Assembly (NCBI RefSeq): GCF_019710475.1
Contig: NZ_JAJFAX010000003.1
Coordinates: 1 to 64,000 of the forward strand
Direction: 5' to 3'
Origin: Glycomyces sp. TRM65418
GTDB lineage: Bacteria > Actinomycetota > Actinomycetes > Mycobacteriales > Micromonosporaceae
Length of the DNA stretch: 64,000 nt
Within the stretch, counting starts at the first letter, position 1, and every line of letters starts with the position of its first letter. Positions 21,970 to 29,599 of this stretch are shown here, piece by piece. The notes below the pieces were generated by a model. It was not told where the DNA came from. It made no database searches and saw only the letters and a program-made list of their open reading frames with translations. Made by a program: the position numbers and the translations under genes.

Positions 21970-23328
21970 ATGGACAGGCGCATTTTCGGACTGGAGACCG
22001 AATACGGGGTCACTTGCACCTTCAGGGGACAGCGCCGCCTGTCTCCGGACGAAGTGGCCCGCTATCTCTTCAGGCGAGTGGTCTCCTGGGGCCGCTCCTC
22101 CAACGTGTTCCTCCGCAACGGCGCCCGCCTCTACCTCGACGTGGGCTCCCACCCCGAGTACGCCACTCCCGAGTGCGACTCGGTCGAGGACCTGGTCAAG
22201 CACGACCGGGCCGGTGAGCGCATCCTCGAAGGGCTCATGATCGACGCGGAGAAGCGACTCCACGACGAGGGCATCGCCGGGGACATCTACCTGTTCAAGA
22301 ACAACACCGACTCCGCCGGGAACTCCTACGGCTGCCACGAGAACTACCTGGTCAGCCGCCACGGCGAGTTCGGGCGCCTCGCCGAGGTCCTCATCCCGTT
22401 CCTAGTCACCCGCCAGCTCATCTGCGGCGCCGGGAAGGTCCTCCAGACCCCGCGCGGGGCCCGCTTCTGCCTCTCGCAGCGCGCCGAGCACATCTGGGAG
22501 GGCGTCTCCTCCGCGACCACGCGCTCGCGTCCGATCATCAACACCCGCGACGAGCCGCACGCCGACGCCGAGCGCTACCGCCGCCTGCACGTCATCGTCG
22601 GCGACTCGAACATCAACGAGATCACCACGATGCTCAAGGTCGGCTCGGCCGACCTGGTGCTGCGGATGATCGAGACCGGTGTGACGATGCGCGACCTCAC
22701 GCTGGAGAACCCGATCCGGGCCATCCGAGAGATCAGCCACGACACGACCGGCAAGCGCCTGGTGCGCCTGGCGAGCGGCCGCGAGGCCTCCGCATTGGAC
22801 ATCCAGCGCGAGTACCTGGACAAGGCGATCGACTTCGTCGACCAGCGCGGCGCCGACGCGACCACCAAGCGCGTGATCGAGCTGTGGGGCCGGGTCCTCG
22901 ACGCCGTCGAGAGCGGCGACCTCGACTCGGTCTCGCGCGAGATCGACTGGGTCGCGAAGTACAAGCTCATCGAGCGGTACCGCGAGAAGCGCGGCCTCGC
23001 CCTGTCGAGCCCGCGCGTCGCGCAGCTCGACCTGGCGTACCACGACATCCGGCGCGGCCGCGGCCTGCACCACCTGATGGAGAGCCGCGGCGAGGCCGAG
23101 CGGCTCACACAGGACGTGGAGGTCTTCGAGGCGAAGGAAGTGCCGCCGCAGACCACGCGCGCGCGCCTGCGCGGCGAGTTCATCCGCAAGGCGCAGGAGA
23201 AGCGCCGCGACTTCACTGTGGACTGGGTGCATCTCAAACTCAACGACCAGGCGCAGCGCACCGTCCTGTGCAAGGACCCGTTCCGGTCCCGCGACGAGCG
23301 GGTGGACAAGCTCATCGCCAGCATGTGA
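21970..23328 (+). CDS. pafA: Pup-protein ligase PafA
   Basis: The 452-residue enzyme is homologous to Dop. It uses ATP to form an isopeptide bond between the C-terminal Glu of Pup and substrate lysines. [14 protein letters not shown] carries the metal-binding Glu9; [25 protein letters not shown] contains the catalytic Asp region; [43 protein letters not shown] and [14 protein letters not shown] follow. The Dop-type loop is absent, as expected for the ligase. The C-terminal domain (about 360-452) ends VDKLIASM. An adjacent small membrane-protein gene begins 11 bp after the stop and is probably co-transcribed. Confidence 0.97.
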   Translation: MDRRIFGLETEYGVTCTFRGQRRLSPDEVARYLFRRVVSWGRSSNVFLRNGARLYLDVGSHPEYATPECDSVEDLVKHDRAGERILEGLMIDAEKRLHDEGIAGDIYLFKNNTDSAGNSYGCHENYLVSRHGEFGRLAEVLIPFLVTRQLICGAGKVLQTPRGARFCLSQRAEHIWEGVSSATTRSRPIINTRDEPHADAERYRRLHVIVGDSNINEITTMLKVGSADLVLRMIETGVTMRDLTLENPIRAIREISHDTTGKRLVRLASGREASALDIQREYLDKAIDFVDQRGADATTKRVIELWGRVLDAVESGDLDSVSREIDWVAKYKLIERYREKRGLALSSPRVAQLDLAYHDIRRGRGLHHLMESRGEAERLTQDVEVFEAKEVPPQTTRARLRGEFIRKAQEKRRDFTVDWVHLKLNDQAQRTVLCKDPFRSRDERVDKLIASM

Positions 23329-23339
23329 GGCGCCGAGTG

Positions 23340-23624
23340 ATGTCCGAACGCGAGCAGGCGGCCGAGCGGCCGAGTCCGATCGAGGCGGACGCCGCCGTGC
23401 GCGAACCCACGGTCGGGCCGCGAGGTCCGGCCGCGCGCGACCAGCGGCACCGCGGCGCGCTGAGTTCGCTCGACCCGATCGCCGCCTATGAGCGGCGCAC
23501 GACGAGGATCCGCGAGGAGATCGCCCGCAACCGCCGAGGCGAGTACACGGTCCCCACCTGGGTCCTGGCGCTCGCCCTGGCGGCGGTCATCGGCCTGTGG
23601 ATCCTGGTCCTGTTCGTGCTCTAG
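23340..23624 (+). CDS. tail-anchored membrane protein of unknown function
   Basis: 94 residues. The first 70 are hydrophilic and charged (acidic start, then an Arg-rich stretch containing LSSLDPIAAYERRTTRIREEI), and the last 22 form one transmembrane helix with no residues beyond it. I do not recognise a named family. GAGG lies 8 nt before the ATG; a GTG one codon earlier is possible. Its position 11 bp after pafA and a strong terminator right after its stop suggest it is the last gene of the pafA unit. A small, tail-anchored partner of the ligase is conceivable but unproven. Confidence 0.75.
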   Translation: MSEREQAAERPSPIEADAAVREPTVGPRGPAARDQRHRGALSSLDPIAAYERRTTRIREEIARNRRGEYTVPTWVLALALAAVIGLWILVLFVL

Positions 23625-23634
23625 CGAATCGACG

Positions 23635-23670
23635 AACGCCCCGCCGGCGCGACAGCGCCGGCGGGGCGTT
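23635..23670. terminator. strong terminator after the pafA unit
   Basis: Perfect 16-bp arms (23635-23650 with 23655-23670, loop gaca). The arms start AACG and end CGTT, giving some U-richness on both strands. It could also serve the converging DUF3866 gene. Confidence 0.8.
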
Positions 23671-23764
23671 TCGCATTGCGGTGCAAGGCGGTGCGTGATG
23701 ACGGGGCGTTCTGGGCCGCACGGAACCCGAAGCGGTCCGCGCCGCCGTGCGCCTTCCCCGCGGC

Positions 23765-24856
23765 CTAATCGCGGCTCAACGCGAGCAGGGCCGCGTGCCT
23801 TCCCGCGGCGGCCGCCGCCACGAAGTAGACGCGGTCGCGGTCCAGGCCCCGGCCCATCGTCGAGAGCTTCACGGGCAGCGCCTCCATGGCCTCCACCAGG
23901 CCCGAGCAGTCGACCTCGATCCGGCGGTGGCGGTCCGGCAGCTCCGCCAGCTGCCGCTTGATCCCGGTCTCCAGCTCCGCGGGCAGCTCGTCCGGCACCG
24001 GGACGTCGGCCGCCGCCAACGCGACCTTCCCGTACGCCGTCATCGAGTGGTGCGAGATCCCGAGGTGCCGCTCGCGCGCGTCGCCTTCGGAGATCCGCAA
24101 GGACGCCACCGGCCTGCCGCCGAGCACCGCCGCGGCGTTCACCGCCTCGCCCGCCGCGGTCCCTGAGAATCCCCACACCGTGCCGGTCCCGAGGTTCCCC
24201 GGACCCTGCGCCACGATCGCGATGTCCGCGCCGCCGACCACGCGCGCCGCGATGAGCGCGTTGTGGACGTTCGTCGCCTCCAGGTCGCCGCCGAAGCACT
24301 GCCCGGCCGTCACCACCGTGCACAGCCGATCCGAGAGCTGGTCGAGCTGACGCGAGAACCACGCCGGCAGCGAGCCGCCGTCGGTCATCACGTACGCGAC
24401 CCGCGCCTCGGGGGCCGTCGCGTGGATCCCGGCGAGCACCGGCGCGAGCGCCGAGTGCAGATCCGCGACGACCACCGGCATCCCGCCGAGGTCCTCGCAG
24501 GCCTCCACGGCCGCCCGATGCGGCGAGTCGTCCTCGTCCACGGCCAGCCGCATCGCCTGCATCGGCGTGTAGCGGGCCTTGACGATGTGCCCCGGCTCGT
24601 CGACGTCGGCCGGAAGCCGGTCGGGCACGGCCACGACCATCGCGTACCCGCCCGTGCCCAGGCCCTTCGCGATGGCGTTGCAGTTGAGCAGCACCCGGTC
24701 GCCGACCTCGGGGACCCCCACGAGCGCGTCGTAGGCCAGGCCCCGGCAGGAGAACGCGTCCTCGCCCTCGCGGGCCTCCACGTCGACGTCCAGTTCGGTG
24801 CAGCCGCGCCAGCCGCCGCGCACGCCGGTGACGGTCCCGTATCGCCATCTGATCAC
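23765..24856 (-). CDS. DUF3866 family protein
   Basis: The 363-residue protein of unknown function is known mainly from actinobacteria, where it is often near the proteasome or pafBC genes. Conserved-looking blocks are MIRWRYGTVTGV, DRVLLNCNAIAKGLGTGGYAMV, GHIVKARYTPMQ, YVMTDGGSLPAWFS, TAGQCFGGDLEATNVHNAL, AQGPGNLGTGTVWGFSG and LRISEGDARERHLGISHHSMTAYG. The many Gly-rich loops suggest a nucleotide- or substrate-binding enzyme, but no catalytic motif can be named. The GTG start is preceded by TACTGT with 6 nt between, a leaderless arrangement, divergent from pafB. Confidence 0.85.
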   Translation of the reverse strand: MIRWRYGTVTGVRGGWRGCTELDVDVEAREGEDAFSCRGLAYDALVGVPEVGDRVLLNCNAIAKGLGTGGYAMVVAVPDRLPADVDEPGHIVKARYTPMQAMRLAVDEDDSPHRAAVEACEDLGGMPVVVADLHSALAPVLAGIHATAPEARVAYVMTDGGSLPAWFSRQLDQLSDRLCTVVTAGQCFGGDLEATNVHNALIAARVVGGADIAIVAQGPGNLGTGTVWGFSGTAAGEAVNAAAVLGGRPVASLRISEGDARERHLGISHHSMTAYGKVALAAADVPVPDELPAELETGIKRQLAELPDRHRRIEVDCSGLVEAMEALPVKLSTMGRGLDRDRVYFVAAAAAGRHAALLALSRD

Positions 24857-24964
24857 GCCCGGACAGTATCAAGCGCGCGCACCGCATCGGCCGCCGCGCC
24901 GCGGCCGTGATCTTGGCGCCGGGCGTGCTGGCGGCGCCTCCGAGGCCTGGCATAGGCTGGTCGG
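24857..24964. promoter_or_regulatory. divergent leaderless promoters of the DUF3866 gene and pafB
   Basis: Minus strand: TACTGT (24868-24863) ends 6 nt before the GTG at 24856. Plus strand: TAGGCT (24953-24958) ends 6 nt before the GTG at 24965. Neither gene has a ribosome site. Confidence 0.55.
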
Positions 24965-25945
24965 GTGTCCAACGATCGCACTGAACGACTGGTGAACCTG
25001 GTGATCTGCCTGCTGTCCTCGCGGCGCTTCCAGACCGCCACTCGGATCGCGCGGACCGTCCCCGGATACGAGCACGACCACGACGACAAGAAGGCCCACG
25101 ACGCGTTCCAGCGCAAGTTCGAGCGCGACAAGGCCGAACTGCGCCGCATCGGCATCCCCCTCCAGTCCGGCATCGACTACCTCGGCGACGGCGAGCCCGG
25201 ATACCGCATCGCGCGCTCGGACTTCGAGCTGCCGCAGATCGAGTTCACCGACGCCGAAGCCGCCGCCGTGGCCGCCGCCGCCCGCCTGTGGCAGCAGCCC
25301 GAGCTCCAGTCCGGTTCCGCCGACGCGCTCCGCAAGCTCCGGGCCGCCGGGATCGACGTCGAGTCCCACGCCGCCGCCACGCCGGTCACGTCCCTGCCCG
25401 GCGCCGAGGCCGCGCTGGCGCCGTTCCTCGAAGCGGTCGCCTCCCGCCGCACCGTCGTCTTCGACTACCTCGGTCCCCGCGACGAGTCCCCCCAGCCGCG
25501 ACGCCTCCAGCCGTGGGGCTGCGGGGCCTGGCGCGGCCGCTGGTACGTCGCCGGATACGACCTCGACCGCGGCGCGCAGCGCTGCTTCCGGCTCTCCCGC
25601 ATCACCGGGAAGGTCCGCCTCACCGGCCCCGAAGGCGCGTTCGCGATCCCCCAGGACGTGGACGTGCTCGCGTTCGCCTCCGAGTCCGAGGCCCGCCACC
25701 TCCCGAGCCGCGCCACGGTCGTCGTCAAGCCCAAGCGCGCCTGGGGCGTGCGCCGCCGCGCCGACCAGATCGGCCCGCGCACCGCCGAAGGCGACCACGT
25801 CTGCTTCTCCTACACCGACACCACCGAGACCGCCGCCTGGCTGGCCTCGTTCGGACCCGACGTGCTCGTGCTCGAACCGCCCGAACTGGTCAAGGAGACC
25901 GTCGCGTGCCTCCAGGCCCTCGCCGACGAGGACGAGACGCCGTGA
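24965..25945 (+). CDS. pafB: PafB, WYL-domain transcription regulator
   Basis: The 326-residue protein is one half of the PafBC activator of the LexA-independent DNA damage response (recA and repair genes). An N-terminal winged helix-turn-helix (about 5-80, ERLVNLVICLLSSRRF through FERDKAELRRIGI) is followed by the WYL domain (about 150-245; here GRWYVAGYDLDRGAQRCFRLSRI), thought to sense single-stranded nucleic acid, and the WCX extension (about 245-326). The third WYL residue is Val, a tolerated variation. It is followed by pafC 52 bp downstream. Despite the name, it is not a structural part of the proteasome system. Confidence 0.94.
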   Translation: MSNDRTERLVNLVICLLSSRRFQTATRIARTVPGYEHDHDDKKAHDAFQRKFERDKAELRRIGIPLQSGIDYLGDGEPGYRIARSDFELPQIEFTDAEAAAVAAAARLWQQPELQSGSADALRKLRAAGIDVESHAAATPVTSLPGAEAALAPFLEAVASRRTVVFDYLGPRDESPQPRRLQPWGCGAWRGRWYVAGYDLDRGAQRCFRLSRITGKVRLTGPEGAFAIPQDVDVLAFASESEARHLPSRATVVVKPKRAWGVRRRADQIGPRTAEGDHVCFSYTDTTETAAWLASFGPDVLVLEPPELVKETVACLQALADEDETP

Positions 25946-25997
25946 CGCTCCCGGTCGCCCGCCCGCGCTCGCCTTTCCCCGAACCGGAGTGAACGCC

Positions 25998-26930
25998 GTG
26001 ACCACTAACCGCCTGGCCCGCCTGCTCAACCTGGTTCCGTACCTCGTCGCCCGGCCCGAGGGGGTCGCCATCGCCGAGATCGCGGCCGACTTCGGCGTCT
26101 CCGCCGACCAGATCCAGTCCGACCTGACCATGCTCTGGATGTGCGGCCTGCCCGGCTACGGCCCCGGCGACCTCATCGACCTCGCCTTCGACGCCGACAC
26201 CGTCCGCGTCCTCTTCGCCGCCGGCATGGACCGCCCGGTCCGGCTCGCCGCGCACGAGGCCCTCGCCCTCTCCGTCGCCCTGCGGGTCCTCGCCGACACG
26301 CCCGGCGTCGGCGACCGCGCGGCGATCGCCTCCGCGCTCGACAAGCTCGCCGCCGCCGCGGGCGAGGCCCCCGCCGACGTCGCCGTCCGCGGCACCGTCG
26401 TCGACCCCGGTGTCGAACGCTATGCGGCCCTCGTCGCCTCCGGCCACGCCGCCCGCATCACCTACTACTCGGCCAGCCGCGACACCACCTCCGAACGCGT
26501 CGTCGACCCCATCGAGGTCGTCGCCGCCGACGGCCACGCCTACCTGCGCGCCTGGTGCCGCACGGCGGGGGAGATCCGCCAGTTCCGCATCGACCGCATC
26601 GACGCCTGCACCGAACTCGACGAGCCCTCCGAGCCGCTGCGCCTGAGCAGGCAGCCCGCGCCCACCGCGTTCCTCGCCTCCGAGCTGCCGCGCATCGAGC
26701 TGCTCCTCGGCCCCGGGGCCACGAGCGTCACCGACGCCTATCCGTGCGAGGAGATCACCAGTGAGGCCGACGGGCGCCGCCGCGTCACCATGCGCGTTCG
26801 CGACCTCGACTGGGCCCGCCGCTTCGTGCTCGGCCTCGGCGGCGAGGCCGAAGTCCTCGCGCCCGCCGAACTGCGCGACGCCGTCCGCCAGACCGCCCGC
26901 GCCGCGCTGGCCCGATACCAGGCCGCCTGA
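25998..26930 (+). CDS. pafC: PafC, WYL-domain transcription regulator
   Basis: The 310-residue partner of PafB. N-terminal winged helix (about 3-75, RLARLLNLVPYLVARPEGVAIAEIA), a middle linker with a helical segment (about 90-130), WYL domain (AARITYYSASRDTTSERVVDPIEVVAADGHAYLRAWCR) and C-terminal extension ending in AALARYQAA. The GTG at 25998 is preferred over the one at 25989 because CCGGAG lies 8 nt before it. The two regulators work as a heterodimer; their adjacency and lack of intervening terminator indicate one operon. Confidence 0.93.
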   Translation: MTTNRLARLLNLVPYLVARPEGVAIAEIAADFGVSADQIQSDLTMLWMCGLPGYGPGDLIDLAFDADTVRVLFAAGMDRPVRLAAHEALALSVALRVLADTPGVGDRAAIASALDKLAAAAGEAPADVAVRGTVVDPGVERYAALVASGHAARITYYSASRDTTSERVVDPIEVVAADGHAYLRAWCRTAGEIRQFRIDRIDACTELDEPSEPLRLSRQPAPTAFLASELPRIELLLGPGATSVTDAYPCEEITSEADGRRRVTMRVRDLDWARRFVLGLGGEAEVLAPAELRDAVRQTARAALARYQAA

Positions 26931-26962
26931 CCCCGGCCGCGCCCCGCGGTTAGACTGTCGGC

Positions 26963-27172
26963 ATGATCTGGGCGATATCGGTCTTGCTGGCACTCGCCGG
27001 GCTCGTGCTCCTCGCGGTCGCGGCCAGACGCCTGCTCCAGGGCATGAACGAGCTGAAGCTGAACCTCGACCGCGTCCAAGAACGCGTCGGTCAGGTACAG
27101 GACCTGCAGGAACGTCTGAACGCGACCCTCGCCGAAGCGCAGCGGGTCGGCTCGGCCGTGCCGAAGCAGTGA
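26963..27172 (+). CDS. small membrane protein with coiled coil, between pafC and tatA
   Basis: 69 residues: an N-terminal transmembrane helix (about 2-21, IWAISVLLALAGLVLLAVA), two Arg, then an amphipathic heptad-like helix (about 28-60, LKLNLDRVQERVGQVQDLQERLNATL). The layout superficially resembles TatA/TatB, but the hinge FG(P/S)xKLP motif of TatA is missing, and a true TatA follows 225 bp later. TAGACT (26951-26956) ends 6 nt before the ATG, so it probably has its own leaderless promoter. Function unknown; a scaffold or septum-like role is possible from the shape alone. Confidence 0.75.
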   Translation: MIWAISVLLALAGLVLLAVAARRLLQGMNELKLNLDRVQERVGQVQDLQERLNATLAEAQRVGSAVPKQ

Positions 27173-27330
27173 CGCTTTCCCGTCCCGGCCGCCACATTCT
27201 GGTAAAGATCATGGATCCCGAAGGCTCCAGTGTTGACGGAAGTGTCAAACGTCGGTCATGCTTGTCCGGCTCGACGATGTCGTAGCCACGCCCGCAGCCA
27301 TGACCTCGGAAGACCGAGACGCAGGCTCCG

Positions 27331-27359
27331 TGGCAGCCGCCTCCCGCGCGGCATACGAT
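27331..27359 (+). promoter_or_regulatory. candidate tatA promoter
   Basis: TACGAT (27354-27359) with TGGCAG 17 nt upstream (27331-27336). A separate inverted repeat, TTGAC-ggaagt-GTCAA, lies near 27233-27248 in the same gap and could be an upstream regulatory site. Confidence 0.45.
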
Positions 27360-27397
27360 GGTTAACGTCACCGACACATATCCGGAGGGACCGAACA

Positions 27398-27676
27398 ATG
27401 GGTGCATTGAAGCCCTGGCACATCATCATTCTCGTCGTTGTCATCTTGCTGGTGTTCGGCTCCAGGAAGCTTCCGGACATGGCACGGGGTCTGGGCCGCT
27501 CCATGCGGATCCTCAAGTCGGAGACCGAGGCCATGAAGAAGGACTCGGCCAACCCCGACGAGGACGGCGACCTGCGCGCCGAGCCCAAGCACACCCGTGA
27601 GCCGCTCGACCCGCCCGCGCCGGTCAACGAATCCGTGATCGACGGCGAATCGGTCGACCACAAGAAGACCCGCTAG
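27398..27676 (+). CDS. tatA: Sec-independent translocase protein TatA
   Basis: The 92-residue pore subunit of the twin-arginine exporter. Short N-out segment, transmembrane helix (about 6-20, PWHIIILVVVILLVF), the hinge FGSRKLPDMARGLGRSMRI leading to the amphipathic helix, then a charged disordered tail. GGAGGGA lies 8 nt before the ATG. tatC starts 21 bp downstream, an operon typical of actinobacteria. The window also encodes a probable Tat substrate (metallo-hydrolase at 46537). Confidence 0.95.
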   Translation: MGALKPWHIIILVVVILLVFGSRKLPDMARGLGRSMRILKSETEAMKKDSANPDEDGDLRAEPKHTREPLDPPAPVNESVIDGESVDHKKTR

Positions 27677-27697
27677 CCCAGAGCCGCCGACACGCAT

Positions 27698-28678
27698 ATG
27701 GCTGACGAACCACCGCGGCGCGTGAGGAAACGGAAGTCCAAGTTCCAGCGCGCCGCCGACGGCTCCATGACGCTCATGGAGCACCTCGCGGATCTACGAA
27801 CGCGGCTGCTCATCGCCATCCTGGTCATCCTGGTCGGCACCGCGGCCTCCCTGGCGGTGTCCAAGGACGTCATCGTGTTCCTGGCCGAGCCGTACTGCAA
27901 CTCGCAGCACGCCGTCCGGGAGACCGGCGAGGGCCTCGTGGGCTGCAACTTCAACCTGCAGTCCCCCATCTCCCACGTCGGGCTGTACCTCAAGATCTCG
28001 CTGTACATGGCGCTCGTCGGCACTGCACCCATCTGGCTCTACCAGCTGTGGGCGTTCATCGCCCCCGGCCTGCACCGCAACGAGCGCAAGTACGCCTACC
28101 TCTTCATCGGCATCGCGGCTCCGCTGTTCCTGAGCGGCGCGATCCTGGCGTACTTCGTGGTCTCCCACGGCATGCAGTTCATCATGATCCTGATGAGCGG
28201 GACCGGCCTCAACATCTCCCTCGACCTCGAGGCCTACATCAACTTCTACATAGCAGTGATGATGGTCTTCGGCATCGGGTTCGAATTCCCCTTGATCATG
28301 CTGATGCTCAACGTGATGGGGATCGTGACCGCGAAGCGGATGCGCGGCTGGTGGCGCATCGTGGTCGTCGTGAGCTTCACGTTCACCGCGATCTTCACCC
28401 CCACCCCGGACCCGTTCGGCATGACCGCGCTGGCGCTGTGCATGCTGCTGCTCTACGGCGTCGCGCTCGTCATCGCCACCCTGAACGACAAGCGCAAGGG
28501 CATCACCGACGAGGACCAGTGGGACGACGAGGAGGCCAGCGACATCGGCACCGCGGACGACCCGATCGCGACCGCGGACGTAGGGGCCAGCAACCTCGAT
28601 GACGAGGACTACCCGGGCGAGCCCGAGCGGCGCAACCGCCTCGGCCGCCGTGTCGACGGGTACGACGACATCACCTGA
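27698..28678 (+). CDS. tatC: Sec-independent translocase protein TatC
   Basis: The 326-residue receptor of the Tat system binds the twin-arginine signal. N-terminal basic region, then TLMEHLADLRTRLLIA, the TatC signature leading into helix 1. Six transmembrane segments follow, including the LYQLWAFIAPGLHRNERKY loop with the functionally important Glu (FIAPGLxxxE) and the GIGFEFPLIM segment. The C-terminal 65 residues are acidic and probably cytoplasmic. The ribosome site is weak (no clear purine tract), so translation may depend on tatA. Ends at a strong terminator. Confidence 0.96.
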   Translation: MADEPPRRVRKRKSKFQRAADGSMTLMEHLADLRTRLLIAILVILVGTAASLAVSKDVIVFLAEPYCNSQHAVRETGEGLVGCNFNLQSPISHVGLYLKISLYMALVGTAPIWLYQLWAFIAPGLHRNERKYAYLFIGIAAPLFLSGAILAYFVVSHGMQFIMILMSGTGLNISLDLEAYINFYIAVMMVFGIGFEFPLIMLMLNVMGIVTAKRMRGWWRIVVVVSFTFTAIFTPTPDPFGMTALALCMLLLYGVALVIATLNDKRKGITDEDQWDDEEASDIGTADDPIATADVGASNLDDEDYPGEPERRNRLGRRVDGYDDIT

Positions 28679-28706
28679 GTCCGTTGAGGACGACGTCGAG
28701 CAATGA

Positions 28707-28739
28707 TCAGGGCCCCACCGCATCGCGGTGGGGCCCTGA
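28707..28739. terminator. bidirectional terminator between tatC and the HAD gene
   Basis: Perfect 14-bp arms (TCAGGGCCCCACCG at 28707-28720 and complement at 28726-28739, loop catcg) between converging genes. Confidence 0.8.
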
Positions 28740-28763
28740 CCGCGTCTGGACGCGCGGTGAGGC

Positions 28764-29501
28764 TCAGCAGCCGCCGCGCAGGAGGCGCAGCACCGCGTCG
28801 AGGCCGACGACGCGGCCCGCTTCGGCGTGCGGCACCAGGTAGCAGCGGGCGCCGATGCGCGCGGCCCCGGCGTCGGCCATGCTGTCGCCGACCATGAGCA
28901 CCCGGCCCGGCTCCACGTCGAGCGCGTGGCAGGCGGCGTAGAAGATCTTCTCGTCCGGCTTGCAGTAGCCGACCTCGTAGGACAGGACCCACTCGTCGAT
29001 GAACCGGTCGATGCCCAGGCGCCGCAGGATCGGGCGCGCGTCGAAGCCGATGTTCGACACCAGCGCGATCGGGTAGCCCTGCGCCTTGAGCGAGACGAGC
29101 GTGGCGATGGTGTCCGCGAACACGACCCACCCCTCCGGGGAGGCCAGGCGGTCGTACAGCGCCTCGGCGAGGCCCTCGAACGCCCCGTGGGCCTGCGCCG
29201 CGAGCGCGGTGAACGCCTCGCGGTGGGCCTCTTCGTCCAGGTCGCGGTCGGCCCAGGCGTCGGCGAAATGCGGGCGGACCCGCGGTTCCATGCCCGAACC
29301 GAGCCATCCCTGCGCGCCGATGGCGTCGGCCAGCGCGGTCACGGCGAGCGGATCGAGCCGCCTGCCGCAGGCCTCGGCCGCGAGCGACACCGACCGGGTC
29401 AGAGGTTCGAGCTGCGCCAAGGTGCCGTGGAAATCGAACAGGACCGCGTCGACACCTCCGCGTCCCGCATCGTCATCTCCTGGTGAGGAATCCCGGTGCA
29501 C
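28764..29501 (-). CDS. HAD-superfamily hydrolase with DxH nucleophile motif
   Basis: The 245-residue HAD phosphatase-like protein has a helical cap. Motif I is VLFDFHGTL, where the usual general acid Asp (DxD) is His; motif II VSNIG; motif III Lys in YCKPDEKIF; motif IV MVGDSMADAG. The nucleophile Asp and the other motifs are intact, so the enzyme could still form a phospho-aspartate, with His as acid/base. DxH variants occur in actinobacteria but their substrates are not known to me. The GTG start at 29501 is preceded by TATCGT with 6 nt between. Divergent from helY. Confidence 0.83.
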   Translation of the reverse strand: MHRDSSPGDDDAGRGGVDAVLFDFHGTLAQLEPLTRSVSLAAEACGRRLDPLAVTALADAIGAQGWLGSGMEPRVRPHFADAWADRDLDEEAHREAFTALAAQAHGAFEGLAEALYDRLASPEGWVVFADTIATLVSLKAQGYPIALVSNIGFDARPILRRLGIDRFIDEWVLSYEVGYCKPDEKIFYAACHALDVEPGRVLMVGDSMADAGAARIGARCYLVPHAEAGRVVGLDAVLRLLRGGC

Positions 29502-29599
29502 AACCGGACGATACCCGGCCGTGTAGGCGTCGTCACAGCCGGGTGCGGCAGCGCGTTACCGGGGTGCCCGCGTCGGTGGGGCGGACTAGTGTGGAGCCC
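29502..29599. promoter_or_regulatory. divergent leaderless promoters of the HAD gene and helY
   Basis: Minus strand TATCGT ends 6 nt before the HAD GTG. Plus strand TAGTGT (29587-29592) ends 7 nt before the helicase ATG at 29600. No ribosome sites are seen for either gene. Confidence 0.5.

Noticed and set aside
24936..24960. PafBC-type damage promoter motif (TTGTCRGTG-N8-TANNNT) upstream of pafB, dop or pafA
   Set aside because: Only the TANNNT part is present in each case; the upstream TTGTCRGTG-like element could not be found.
26963..27172. Assignment of the 69-residue protein as TatA or TatB
   Set aside because: It lacks the Gly-hinge and FGxxKLP-type motif; the gene at 27398 has them.
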